A stretch of 64,000 nucleotides of DNA from Notolepis coatsorum (taxonomy: Eukaryota; Chordata; Actinopteri; Aulopiformes; Paralepididae). Location: the NCBI GenBank assembly GCA_963971535.1, contig OZ020592.1, positions 126,870,888 through 126,934,887 on the forward strand, given 5' to 3'. Below are positions 55,025 through 64,000 of this stretch, piece by piece. The translations under genes and the position numbers were made by a program. Below the pieces are notes generated by a model, which made no database searches, was not told the DNA's origin, and worked only from the letters and a program-made list of their open reading frames with translations. Each line of letters starts with the position of its first letter. The stretch's first letter is position 1.

Positions 55025-56017
55025 CTAAGTGTATTAGTTTTTAAACATATGGAATAGAGATGTATCATTGGTTTGTTTAGTTTTGGGAGGATAGTTCTGA
55101 TTGGGTCAAGTTTTATATGGGCATCCGGAAGACGGAAGACAGGTTTCTGATGAATCGGGGCCCCTCTCCTTGGATGTTGCAAACCTTATCACCCCTGCTT
55201 ATGATTTTCTGAGTATAATGAATGGCTGCAGTGTTTTGTAGCAAGAGTTTTGTAGCAAGCATAAGCATGACTTCATGGGGAGAACTTACAACAAAGCAGG
55301 GGTGATAAGGTTTGCAACATCCAAGGTCAGCATGTTCCTGGGAGGGCGCCCGATTCATCAGAAACCTGGCTTCCGTCTTCCGTATGCCCATATAAAACTT
55401 GACCCAATCAGAACTATCCTCCCAAAACTAAACAAACCAATGATACATCTCAACATGTTTATAAACTAATACATTGTTTTTACTTTTGCTCTGACAAACC
55501 TGTGATATACACTCTGGCAGACTAAAAGTCCCTCCATGGATGTACTGTACTCCTTTTTCAAATAAACCAACACGTGAGTATTCAGAACCTTTATCTCCTT
55601 GCTTCATTTGATTACTTGATTCTTGTCTGACCTTGTTACTGTTTGGTATAATGCCCAGCGAGAACCATCGTGGTCTGTACATTTAGATGCGCTCATAAGG
55701 CCTGTCCTGTGTTATTCTGCATTCATTAACTAATGATGACCAGTCGAAATCCACAACATTCTTTGGTGTCAGAAGTGGGCGCTGACCGTTTCCTGCCTGG
55801 TGCAGACAGTCTCTTACCGGGGTCGCACCCCCTCGCATCGCTCTGCTAGAGCCACGCCAGGACAGTGAGAGAGTCTGAGGGTATCCATCTGTCTGCACCG
55901 GCGGGACGGGCCAGCGTCCTCCCGGCATTTCACACAAACGTCACTAATATCAGGGATAAGCAGGAGAGGAGCAGTCTGAATATTTCATTCTGTGTGTGTC
56001 TGTGTGTAGTCACCACT

Positions 56018-56039
56018 ACTTTGATATTTACTTTAGTAG

Positions 56040-56101
<62 letters not shown>

Positions 56102-56136
56102 TGTAGTCACAACTACTTTGATATTTACTTCAGTAG

Positions 56137-56180
<44 letters not shown>
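56018..56180. repeat. (TG)n microsatellites within a duplicated unit
   Basis: Two copies of caactactttgatatttact plus tagttagtg are each followed by a (TG)n tract, at 56041-56103 and 56139-56177. Confidence 0.9.
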
Positions 56181-56397
56181 AGGGTTATGGTTAGAGTTAA
56201 AGTTAGTTATGTCCATGCAAAGCCACTAGTATCGAGTACCGATCTGATCCACCACTGTTACTGAACAGTTTAGACTTAGACAGTTTGGGGTCATTGGACA
56301 AAAGTGTTTGAGATATATGATAAATTTATCTCCATTAGAGATAAATAATATGGTATCAGGTATCAGATTTTAGCATTGGGGAAATTATCTGATAGAT

Positions 56398-56635
56398 ACC
56401 CTGATAACAGACCCATATCTGATGCTGTGTTTTAGCCTGATAACACTCATATCTGATGCTGTGTTTTAGCCTGATAATAGACCCATATCTGATGCTTTGT
56501 TTTAGCCTGATAATAGACCCATATCTGATGCTTTGTTTTAGCCTGATAACAGACCCATATCTGATGCTGTGTTTTAGCCTGATAACAGACCCATATCTGA
56601 TGCTGTGTTTTAGCCTGATAACAGACCCATACACA
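56398..56635. repeat. Minisatellite of about 37 bp, about 6.5 copies
   Basis: The unit is cctgataacagacccatatc plus tgatgctgtgttttag, with gctgtg/gctttg and aacag/aatag variants. Confidence 0.9.
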
Positions 56636-56749
56636 TACATTTCAGGTCTTGCTCGAAAAAGAGATTGTTGATCTCAAGTGACTACCTGGTAAAATAAAGG
56701 TTAAATACATCATTTGAACTATTTATCTTCTGGAAATGTATGATTATTA

Positions 56750-57200
56750 AAGCCTGCTATAAATGCTTAAAGGGATTTAGTGACACTGTGACAAGCTCAA
56801 CCCGGTTGGATTTGGGTCACTGCTCTTATCTGTGTTAAGACAAGCTATAAATGCTTAAAGGGATTTAGTGACACTGCGAGAAGTTCAACCCGGTTGGATT
56901 TTGGTCACTGCTCTATCTGTGTTAAGACAAGCTATGAATGCTTAAAGGGATTTAGTGACACTGCGAGAAGTTCAACCCGGTTGGATTTTGGTCACTGCTC
57001 TATCTGTGTTGAGACAAGCTATAAATGCTTAAAGGGATTTAGTGACACTGCAAGAAGTTCAACCCGGTTGGATTTTGGTCACTGCTCTATCTGTGTTGAG
57101 ACAAGCTATAAATGCTTAAAGGGATTTAGTGACACTGCGAGAAGTTCAACCCGGTTGGATTTTGGTCACTGCTCTATCTGTGTTGAGACAAGCTCAACAC
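56750..57200. repeat. Minisatellite of about 88 bp, about 5 copies
   Basis: The unit runs caagctataaatgcttaaag, ggatttagtgacactgcgag, aagttcaacccggttggatt, ttggtcactgctctatctgt. Copies are over 95 percent alike by eye. Confidence 0.9.
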
Positions 57201-57459
57201 AGCTCAAAGCTGCCATTCACCAGCAGGCTTTTAACCGAACCTCCTTCATCAGAGGAAAAGACAGTTAGCCTGTTTCAGTTGTGAAATGAACCAAGGACAA
57301 TGCGAAAGAAGAAGACCAACTGGGACGACCGAGAGAACCATCGGACTGGACCGGCCCGGGGGTATTGGATGGCAGAGGGGAGGGGGACCTGCCACCTGAG
57401 ATTCTACAAATGATAAGGCAAGTTGAAACACACACTACAGACATTACAGTATCATCTAA

Positions 57460-57460
<1 letters not shown>

Positions 57461-57492
<32 letters not shown>
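57461..57492. repeat. (TA)n microsatellite
   Basis: About 15 uninterrupted ta dinucleotides. Confidence 0.9.
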
Positions 57493-57495
<3 letters not shown>

Positions 57496-57635
57496 GTACT
57501 ATATATACTGAACTTTGTTTGGAGTCTATTACTGTCAGAATGAAGATTGAGTATTGAGGGTATTGGGATGTTTTTGTTTTGTGTTGATCACTATGATGGA
57601 TTGGAATGTGGTGTCGGGGAGGCCTATAGCAGCCA

Positions 57636-57775
57636 AGTGTCATGTTTTGTTTTGTCACATGTACCAAGCTTCACGTTTTGTTTTGTTTTGTCACATGTAC
57701 CAAGCTTCACGTTTTGTTTTGTTTTGTCACATGTACCAAGCTTCACGTTTTGTTTTGTTTTGTCACATGTAGGCC
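57636..57775. repeat. Minisatellite of about 38 bp, about 3.5 copies
   Basis: The unit is ttttgttttgtcacatgtac plus caagcttcacg, rich in ttttg words. Confidence 0.85.
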
Positions 57776-57980
57776 ACATGTTATCTGTTCATGCTCGCTC
57801 TACTGAGAGTTTTGTCAAAATGTATTTGTTTTTGAATAAGTTTGTATAAGGACATGATTTTTCTGCAAGATACTGTTTTTTTTGTTTTGTGATTCTATCT
57901 TTCCAGCCTGGTGAAGAGCTTGGAGAAATATGTTTTCCACCTGGACACTGTGCATGAATCCACCTTTGACCACCCAGACC

Positions 57981-59723
57981 AGGGCCCTCATTTATCAACG
58001 TTGCGTACGCACAGATATGTGCGTAACCCGTGCGTACGATCATTTCTAAGCAATGTGTGGGACTTAGCAATTTGAACTTGTGCTTGACTTTGTGCATATA
58101 TTTACGCACAGCTCAGGGCATGCGTACCTGGCGCCCGGCGGTAGAATATTATACTGCAGACGGATGGCATATGCTCTCATCAGTTTCATGCATTAGTTTC
58201 AACGCGAAAATAAGCTTTCGTTCATTAGTTTGACTGACGTGTTCTGTATGACCCCCGTAATTCATTATAGGTCATTGTAAAATAGCAACAGTAGTGTAAT
58301 TATGGTCAAAACCCTATAAATAGCATTTGGAATAATAGGTCTTTCCTTCTGAATTAATGCAGCGTGGTTTATATATAGCGTTATCGGAATATACAGGGTG
58401 CACTGACTGCGCTCCGCGTAACTCAACTTGTTATTATTTTGCGCATAGATTGCAGAAATACAGGAACGCTTTGATTATATTTTAAAGGCTTTGCCATTGT
58501 TAAACGTAATAAGTGGAATTTCGAAGCTGTAAGCAGAATACAAGTCATATGAACACCCACGATATAGTGTTCTTCCCCCTTCCTATAAGAAAGAATAAAA
58601 AACGCATTGCAACGAGAACAGAGGTTATTTGTTGAGTTTATGTGTATACAAAACCCTTGCAATAAATGTGTCTTAAATGAATGAAAAGCATACATGCTCT
58701 GGATACAGAGCATATCGTGTGGGTGATATGACTTGTATTCTGCTTACAGAATTCCACGTATTTAGTTTTACAATGTCAAAGCCTTTTAATATAAATCAAA
58801 ACATTCCCGTATTTCTGCAATCTGTGCGCAAAATAATAACGAGTTGAGTTCTAACAAAGAACGTATTACATGCTGGGTAGGCTGATAGAGTAAACTATGA
58901 TATGAATATGAATATGAATATGATATGATATAAGGTATACTGGTCCATCCGCGAGGAATATAGGCTATTAATGCAAAGCGACGGCCTATAGCCTATACAT
59001 ATTATGTAATGTTTTCATAAGCGTAAAGATACAACAGCTAGATTAATGATCAAGTTAGTTTACTGTGCAGGCGTCGCAGGGCTGTGCCATGTGTTATTAT
59101 ATATGCACAAGTTACTGTTGCATAGGCTATGGCTGCTATTATATGTAATTCATAAAGGCTACCTAATACCGACAACAAAATAGATTGTATGCTTCTAGTA
59201 CAAATCATATTATACCCGGTAGCCAATCGAACTAAACGAATAAAGGCATTCATATTCCAGCATGGTTATAATGACACACCAACGCCAAACAGTGGTTAAC
59301 GAATGGTCTTTATTAGTATTTTGAGCTGTCCAGGCAGAATTGCAGCAATGGTCTTAGGGAGTCGTTGATATCTGACCATCACCATGTACAAGTCCGCCAG
59401 CCTTTTATTTATCCCATAACACGCGTTGTGTCTTCTTGGTTGACAGCGCCTCAGTAAACAATCTCGCTCGTGGAGTTTCTCATAGTTCGCTCGGGTCAGT
59501 CCATTATTTCACATCCCATGGGGGGTGTTTCATGACCATATATGGATAATCATGCACGAGCATTGACGGTAAGAACAAAGAGGTATTTATCAACACGGAG
59601 GAGCGTAGGACCCGTGTACGCACGGTTGATAAATCCCAATATTTCTGTGCATACACACATTCTAAATTCTGTGCTTACACGCAAATAGAACACTTTCTAA
59701 GAATTGTTGATAAATGAGGGCCC
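57981..59723. mobile_element. Large non-autonomous DNA transposon, PIF/Harbinger-like ends
   Basis: Terminal inverted repeats are AGGGCCCTCATTTATCAAC and GTTGATAAATGAGGGCCCT, perfect over 19 bp and extending to ccagggccct on both sides. Subterminal tacgcac words are common at both ends. The interior (1.7 kb) has no transposase frame. A second inverted pair lies inside (58425-58560 and 58713-58860; aagcagaatacaagtcatat in opposite orientation). The superfamily is a guess since the target duplication is obscured by palindromy. Confidence 0.6.
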
Positions 59724-59862
59724 TGGACACTGTATTAGTGTATTCTGAATCCATCGACCACCAGAGACAGTCACCTGTCAACTGGGGCCTACCTGCATAC
59801 GTGCATGGTGTCTTAAGACTGTGGTTTAGTGATATTAATGCTTAGAATTATCATGCTACTTT

Positions 59863-60628
59863 CTGCCAAGCAGGGGCGTCCATTTGGTACCTTGGCAAAT
59901 AAAGATGTAAAAAAAAAAAAAAAGATTTACAATTTTTTATGTTGATTTAGAATTCGAATGTCAACATTAAGAACGAAGCTTCGAACTATTCGGTACAGCC
60001 CTAGCATGTTTTGATATTGTCAATTATCTCACTTTTACTAGGTGACTTTTGCTGTGACTAACTGAAATATGCCCAAAAAAAAGGAAAATGGACATAGGGA
60101 CATTTTTTTATCAAAGGGCAGCAGAGACAAGTGATACAGGGACACAGGTAAGGTCTGGCTTAGTTCAAGTTTCTTTAATAGTTGTCATACAGAAGTACAG
60201 AATACTTTCATACAAAATGCTTCTTACTGTTACGCTCCAGTGATTATAATAAGTGCAGTTCAGCATTCAGTAACCCATACTTTTTGTGAATGTGTTTTTG
60301 ATACTACATTCTGTCGAACACACACCTCAAAACCGTACCTAAGGAAAATTGGCTCAATTGCAAGAAAAGTAATAGACCGTTATGATATTACATTCTGCAT
60401 AATTCGTATGCAAAATATTGTGGTTCCCTGCTTTAGTCTGTTGACACATTTCTATACTAAAAATGCTTGTGTAGTCCTGTGTCATACCTAAGTGTCATAT
60501 AACTGAATTGTATAGAAACAACTCACCAAAAGTGACTATTGCACAACTGATTTGACACTTTCACCCCCCCCCCCCCCGCCTCCTCGCCATACTTTGCCTT
60601 ATAGTGAAAGGACGCCACTGCTGCCAAG
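59863..60628. mobile_element. hAT element, non-autonomous, 8-bp duplication
   Basis: A 750-bp element (59871-60620) with ends CAGGGGCGTCC and GGACGCCACTG (inverted, one mismatch) and a perfect 8-bp duplication, CTGCCAAG, at 59863-59870 and 60621-60628. CAG...CTG ends with an 8-bp duplication are the hAT signature. A short frame at 60240-60491 is not recognisable as transposase. An L2 tail has inserted at 60164-60240. Confidence 0.85.
60164..60240 (-). mobile_element. L2-type LINE 3' tail in the hAT element
   Basis: Matches the extreme 3' end of the L2 copy at 4255 (ttcaagtttctttaatagtt, gtcatacagaagtacagaat, acaaaatgcttcttactgtt) in the same orientation, almost without change. Confidence 0.85.
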
Positions 60629-61037
60629 TATGAAATTATGATGTATTGATGATTGATTTATTGTTCTACCTAGTACTTGAGACTGTAGTTTGGTGTTGAT
60701 GTTTGAAATTACCAAGGTGTGTGCCAAGAATGGCACAAAGGGGGGAAATGTTAGTGTAATTTCATAAGTTCTCCCCATGAAGTCATGCTTATGCTTGCTA
60801 CAAGACTCTTGCTACAAAACACTGCAGCCATTCATTATACTCAGAAAATCATGAGCAGGGGTGATGAGGTTTGCAACATCCAAGGTCAGCATGTTCCTGG
60901 GAGAGGGGCCCCGATTCATCAGAAACCTGTCTTCCGGATGCCCATATAAAACTTGACCCAATCAGAACTATCCTCCCAAAACTAAACGAACCAATGATAC
61001 ATCTCTATTCCATATGTTTATAAACTAATACTTAGCT

Positions 61038-61380
61038 TTTGTTTTTATGAATGAATGAATGAATGACCTTTATTTATATAGCACCCTTCACAGCACGAAT
61101 GCACAGGGTGCTTTACACTACAGCTTAATATAAAAACACAATAAAAACAAAATCAGAAATAAATGACAACAACAACAAACAGCAGTTAAAAACAGTGAAA
61201 CCAGATAGAAAAAGTAGAATAAAAGAATTTGGATAAAATCATGAGTCACTAATTAAAACAAAAACTATAGAACAGTGAGGACAAGAAAAAAGTGCCTATG
61301 CATGACCAAAAGCCTGTCTGAACAAATGTGTTTTTAATTGTTTTTTAAAAGAGTTCTCAGAGGGGGCAATTCGCAGGTCC
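61038..61380 (-). mobile_element. L2-type LINE 3' end with (TGAA)n tail
   Basis: Read from the left, (atga)n then cctttatttatatagcaccc, the reverse of the usual fish L2 tail, followed by about 300 bp of 3' UTR-like sequence. It truncates the 3' LTR of the preceding fossil. Confidence 0.7.
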
Positions 61381-61603
61381 AGGGCCCTATTCCCCGTACC
61401 TGGTTCAACTAAGTCGATCAAGAGTCCCATTATCCAGATTCAATTAACCCGATGTTTGAAGCCGGGATTTTCCTGTTCCTCGAAGGTGGATTCAGTCTCG
61501 TTAACTCGAACCAGACTTGATACTCAGGATCAGTGTGCGCGCCCGCCTCAGCTGAGAAGACAGCAAGTGTCGAGAGCAGAAATCCTGATTTTCTAACGGC
61601 ATT
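61381..61603. other. Possible end of a DNA transposon, unassigned
   Basis: Starts agggccctattccccgtacc, which looks like a transposon terminus, but no matching inverted end was found. Confidence 0.3.
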
Positions 61604-61685
61604 GATTGATTGATTGATTTAAAACTTTATTAACAGATTGCAGTACGGCTCAATAGCCTCGCCGACAAGTTAAATGCATAATCTA
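61604..61685 (-). mobile_element. LINE B-like 3' tail
   Basis: (attg)n followed by aaactttattaacagattgc and agtacggctcaatag is the complement of the family B tail (ttaataaagttttcaatcaa), somewhat diverged. Confidence 0.65.
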
Positions 61686-61879
61686 TAGGCAGATTTTAAG
61701 TCCCTCATTACCCCAATCAATCAGATTATATTTCTTTAAACGTGCCCTGCTGGCAGTAGGTTCATGGAATGGATAATCAAATGAGATCTTGCTAGCGAAA
61801 ATAATTAGTTCAACAGTTTCAGAATAAGGATACGGCTCTCTTATCCATTGATGGATGTATGGTTGATGTTTCATTTGTC
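61686..61879. other. Left arm of an inverted repeat around a tRNA-like sequence
   Basis: ctcttatccattgatggatg at about 61838 is repeated in inverted form at about 62203-62222. No gene is seen. Confidence 0.45.
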
Positions 61880-61951
61880 TGCCACCGTGGTCTGATGGTC
61901 AACCATTTTGCCTTTCACACGGACGACCCGCGTTCGAATCCCACTTCTTCT
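61880..61951 (+). pseudogene. tRNA-Glu-like pseudogene or SINE head
   Basis: A-box region TGGTCTGATGGTC, anticodon-loop-like CTTTCAC (TTC) and B box CGTTCGAATCC are spaced as in a tRNA-Glu gene. The acceptor arms (gccacc and ttcttc) do not pair, so it should not give a working tRNA. A homologous copy lies in inverted orientation at 62108-62182. Confidence 0.5.
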
Positions 61952-62107
61952 AGTTTTCTTTTTGAAATGTAAATACTTCAATTTGGTGCACGTTGAGAGC
62001 TATATAAAGAATGACATCCTCAATGCATGTAGATTTATAATATTTTAACTTAAAACTAGGCTACTTTTGCGTATAATCATTAATATTATATTCCAAAAAA
62101 ATTATAT

Positions 62108-62182
62108 TGGAAACACGGGGTCTCGAACTCAGGTCGCCAGCTTGCCAGGAGTGAACACTGGCCGTTGGACCACTGTGCCAGA
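62108..62182 (-). pseudogene. Second tRNA-like sequence, inverted relative to the first
   Basis: On the minus strand: ctggcacagtggtccaacgg (A-box region) and gagttcgagaccc (B box). Flanks share ccattgatggata with the copy at 61880, so the pair belongs to one repeat family rather than being two independent genes. Confidence 0.45.
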
Positions 62183-62329
62183 CAGGATATATTCATTGTG
62201 TATCCATCAATGGACAAGAGGCCCGTGTTTAGAATATTTTTCTTTTGAATGAAGTTTTATCTCTTTATTCTCAAATGCATTAATCCCAGTTACAATATCA
62301 CAATAACGTGTGAGTGATGATACAATTCA

Positions 62330-63976
62330 ACAATCCTCAGATTCCTCGTAATTCATAATCCACAAAAACCACAATCCACACTCCTCCACATACAAATTTA
62401 TTTGGAATAACAAACCACCACGTATAAAAAGATCCACCGCACAGAGAAATAAAGCAGACGGTGGCATGGCAGTTCCAGATTTTTTCCAATATTTTAAGGC
62501 GTACACATTAAGACCATTGACAATATGGTTTGATCCCCAAGCATTAGTATCCTGGAGAAAATTGGAAGAAAACATAGTAGCCCCACATAGACTGAAGGAC
62601 ATAGCACACACTAAACTACCAATCAAGCACTGTGAGCGGAAATTTGGCCCCATAATTACCCATGCAATCCGGCTATGGCGTGAAACACAAAAAAATTATC
62701 CTAACCCACAAAAATGGCACAATCACACTCCCTTATTCAATAACAATGCACTCTTAATTGAAAAACGTCCTATAAGATTCCCTATATGGGAAGAGCAAGG
62801 CATACACTCATTAGGGGATGTTTTTAACAACCAGGGTTTTTGTAGTTATAGAGAGATATGCACAAAAGTTTATCTCACCGAGTCCACATGGCTTTTTTAC
62901 TTACAGTTACAGCTATGTTTGAAGTCTCACGGTGTTCCATTAGACATACCAGTTGAACACCACAGATACCACAAATTCTTCTATGAAAGAGAGACATCGA
63001 GAGGTTTTGTATCAGGTTTTTATTATCAATTACTACGTCCTCATATGAAACCCTCCAACTAGACTCTGTCTGGAGGAGGGATATACCAGACCTGGAAAGT
63101 GACTTTGATTGGCAAGGAGCATGGGCAAATGTCCGTCTTACATCAAGGAACCCGGACCATCAACAAATCAATCTTAACTATTCACAGGACATACTTGACT
63201 CCTATAAGACTGAACAGAATGGGTCTTAAACAAGACTCAAAATGCTCCCAATGTACAAATGGAGACGAAGGGACATTTATGCACATGTATTGGGACTGCC
63301 CACCAGTTAAGGCATTCTGGAAAGATGTGACCCATCAATTATCAAAACTCGTATCTTGGAATATACCAGTACACCCCTCTGTATTACTATTGAATGATGT
63401 TTTTGAGTTTGCAGTAAATCCACAGCTAAAGAGATTGGTTTTATCGGGTATCACAGTAGCTAAAAAACTGATCGCATCACGCTGGTTTCAACCGGAAAAA
63501 GTGTGCCGGAAGGTTTGGTTTCTTACATATCTCGATGTGATTTATCAAGAAATATCTACAGCAAGAATTCTGGGTCTCAACGAATCCAAAATGTCAATGT
63601 GGTTAGAAGTGGTGGAGAGAATAAAAGCTAGCTTATAATGGTAGTGTCTGGTTAGGAGTGAGGGATAATGGAGGTACTATCCAAGGAGGGGTCCGGGAGG
63701 GGGGGGGGTTCGAGCTGGAGCATATGTGTGTAGGGTTTTAGATAATAGGTATTAGGGGTATATCCTGTATAAGACATTGGTATAATTGGTAATTTCGTTG
63801 GATATACACTGTATACGGTAAAATATTATTATATACTTTTTTTTGTTTTCTGTTTCTGTACTTGCATGTCATTTTAGCCACCTTAATTGTTAGTTGCATT
63901 GTGTGTTGAGTACTGACTTTTAATAATTTTGTTTTGCAATAATAAAAAAAAAAAAAAAAGAAGAAAAAAAAAAAAA
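62330..63976 (+). mobile_element. 5'-truncated L1-type LINE with poly(A) tail
   Basis: The C-terminal third of ORF2 is followed by a 3' UTR of about 300 bp and a poly(A) tail (63943-63976, broken by two G-containing interruptions). The remainder of the element was lost by 5' truncation. Confidence 0.8.
62385..63638 (+). pseudogene. L1-type LINE ORF2 C-terminal region
   Basis: Recognisable by FIWNNKPPRIKRSTAQRNKA with GGMAVPDFFQYFKAYTLRPL, the post-RT segment of fish L1 (Swimmer-like) elements, and by a Cys/His motif (CSQCTNGDEGTFMHMYWDC) close to the end that corresponds to the conserved L1 ORF2 zinc-knuckle-like motif. The frame is open 62466-63062, passes through other frames between about 63060 and 63130 (DSVWRRDIPDLESDFDWQG is readable there), and is open again to the stop at 63638. 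At least two frameshifts are therefore present. Confidence 0.8.
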
Positions 63977-64000
63977 TCCACGCATAGACACTTCAATTTT

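Larger units (their letters stand above)
55025..61037 (+). mobile_element. LTR-retroelement fossil, non-coding interior, several later insertions
   Basis: Parts: an inverted LTR fragment (about 55025-55290), a partial 5' LTR (about 55295-55762) with a TATA box (ccatataaaac, 55387-55397) and an AATAAA at about 55560, a primer-binding-like stretch (tttggtgtcagaagtgggcg, about 55764), a non-coding interior rich in tandem repeats, a polypurine tract (aaaggggggaaa, about 60737-60748) and a partial 3' LTR starting tgttagtgtaatttcataag (60749 to about 61037). It looks like a non-autonomous (LARD/TRIM-type) member of a Gypsy-like family. It is broken: both LTRs are partial and no coding domains are seen. 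Two DNA elements and an L2 tail have inserted in it. Confidence 0.6.

Noticed and set aside
60240-60491. Possible transposase fragment in the hAT element
   Set aside because: The 83-codon frame shows no motif I can connect with hAT transposases.
61880-61951. Functional tRNA-Glu gene
   Set aside because: The A and B boxes are present but the acceptor arms do not pair, and a homologous inverted copy shows it is part of a repeat.

Overview
The window looks like teleost fish genomic DNA. Most of it is repeats: L2/CR1-type, L1-type and ORF1-only retroposons, tRNA-derived SINEs, a DIRS-type element, LTR-element fossils, many short hAT-, PIF/Harbinger-, piggyBac- and Mutator-like DNA elements, and about twenty tandem arrays. 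Nothing bacterial or viral-genomic is present. Two host genes can be recognised, CFAP299 on the minus strand and an intronless TRIP12 copy on the plus strand.

Layout. 1-31.5 kb is, as far as I can see, intron 2 of CFAP299. It holds a minus-strand LINE split by a DNA transposon (1-3.1 kb), a minisatellite, an L2 insertion with a perfect 32-bp target duplication (4.2-6.0 kb), more satellites (6.3-9.4 kb), a DIRS-like fossil with inverted ends (9.4-14.9 kb), two inverted copies of a retroposon carrying only a coiled-coil ORF (15.5-17.6 and 19.8-22.9 kb), a minisatellite grown out of the tRNA-like head of a SINE (23.2-25.8 kb), an L2/CR1-like LINE (26.8-28.5 kb) and a three-level transposon nest (29-31.5 kb). 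CFAP299 exon 2 lies at 31510-31613. Intron 1 (about 16.1 kb) contains nested DNA transposons, a further minisatellite and a 7.8-kb array of a 25-bp unit (36.0-43.8 kb) bracketed by inverted copies of one interspersed repeat. CFAP299 exon 1 with the start codon lies at 47751-47855, and a near-consensus RFX X-box sits 68 bp upstream of that ATG.

From 48.6 kb, head-to-head with CFAP299, runs one uninterrupted 2065-codon reading frame for TRIP12, a HECT-type E3 ubiquitin ligase that is encoded by dozens of exons in other vertebrates. Its start, armadillo region, WWE domain and HECT domain with catalytic Cys are all present, so this is a retrocopy that still looks able to code. It sits 772 bp from the CFAP299 start codon, so it may borrow that cilium/testis-type promoter. 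This is the most interesting object in the window.

55-61 kb holds an LTR-element fossil with a non-coding, tandem-repeat-rich interior, itself hit by a large PIF/Harbinger-like and a hAT-like DNA element. 61-64 kb holds an L2 tail, an inverted pair of tRNA-like sequences and a 5'-truncated L1-type LINE with a poly(A) tail. All family names come from reading motifs by eye and from memory of the families; no search was run.
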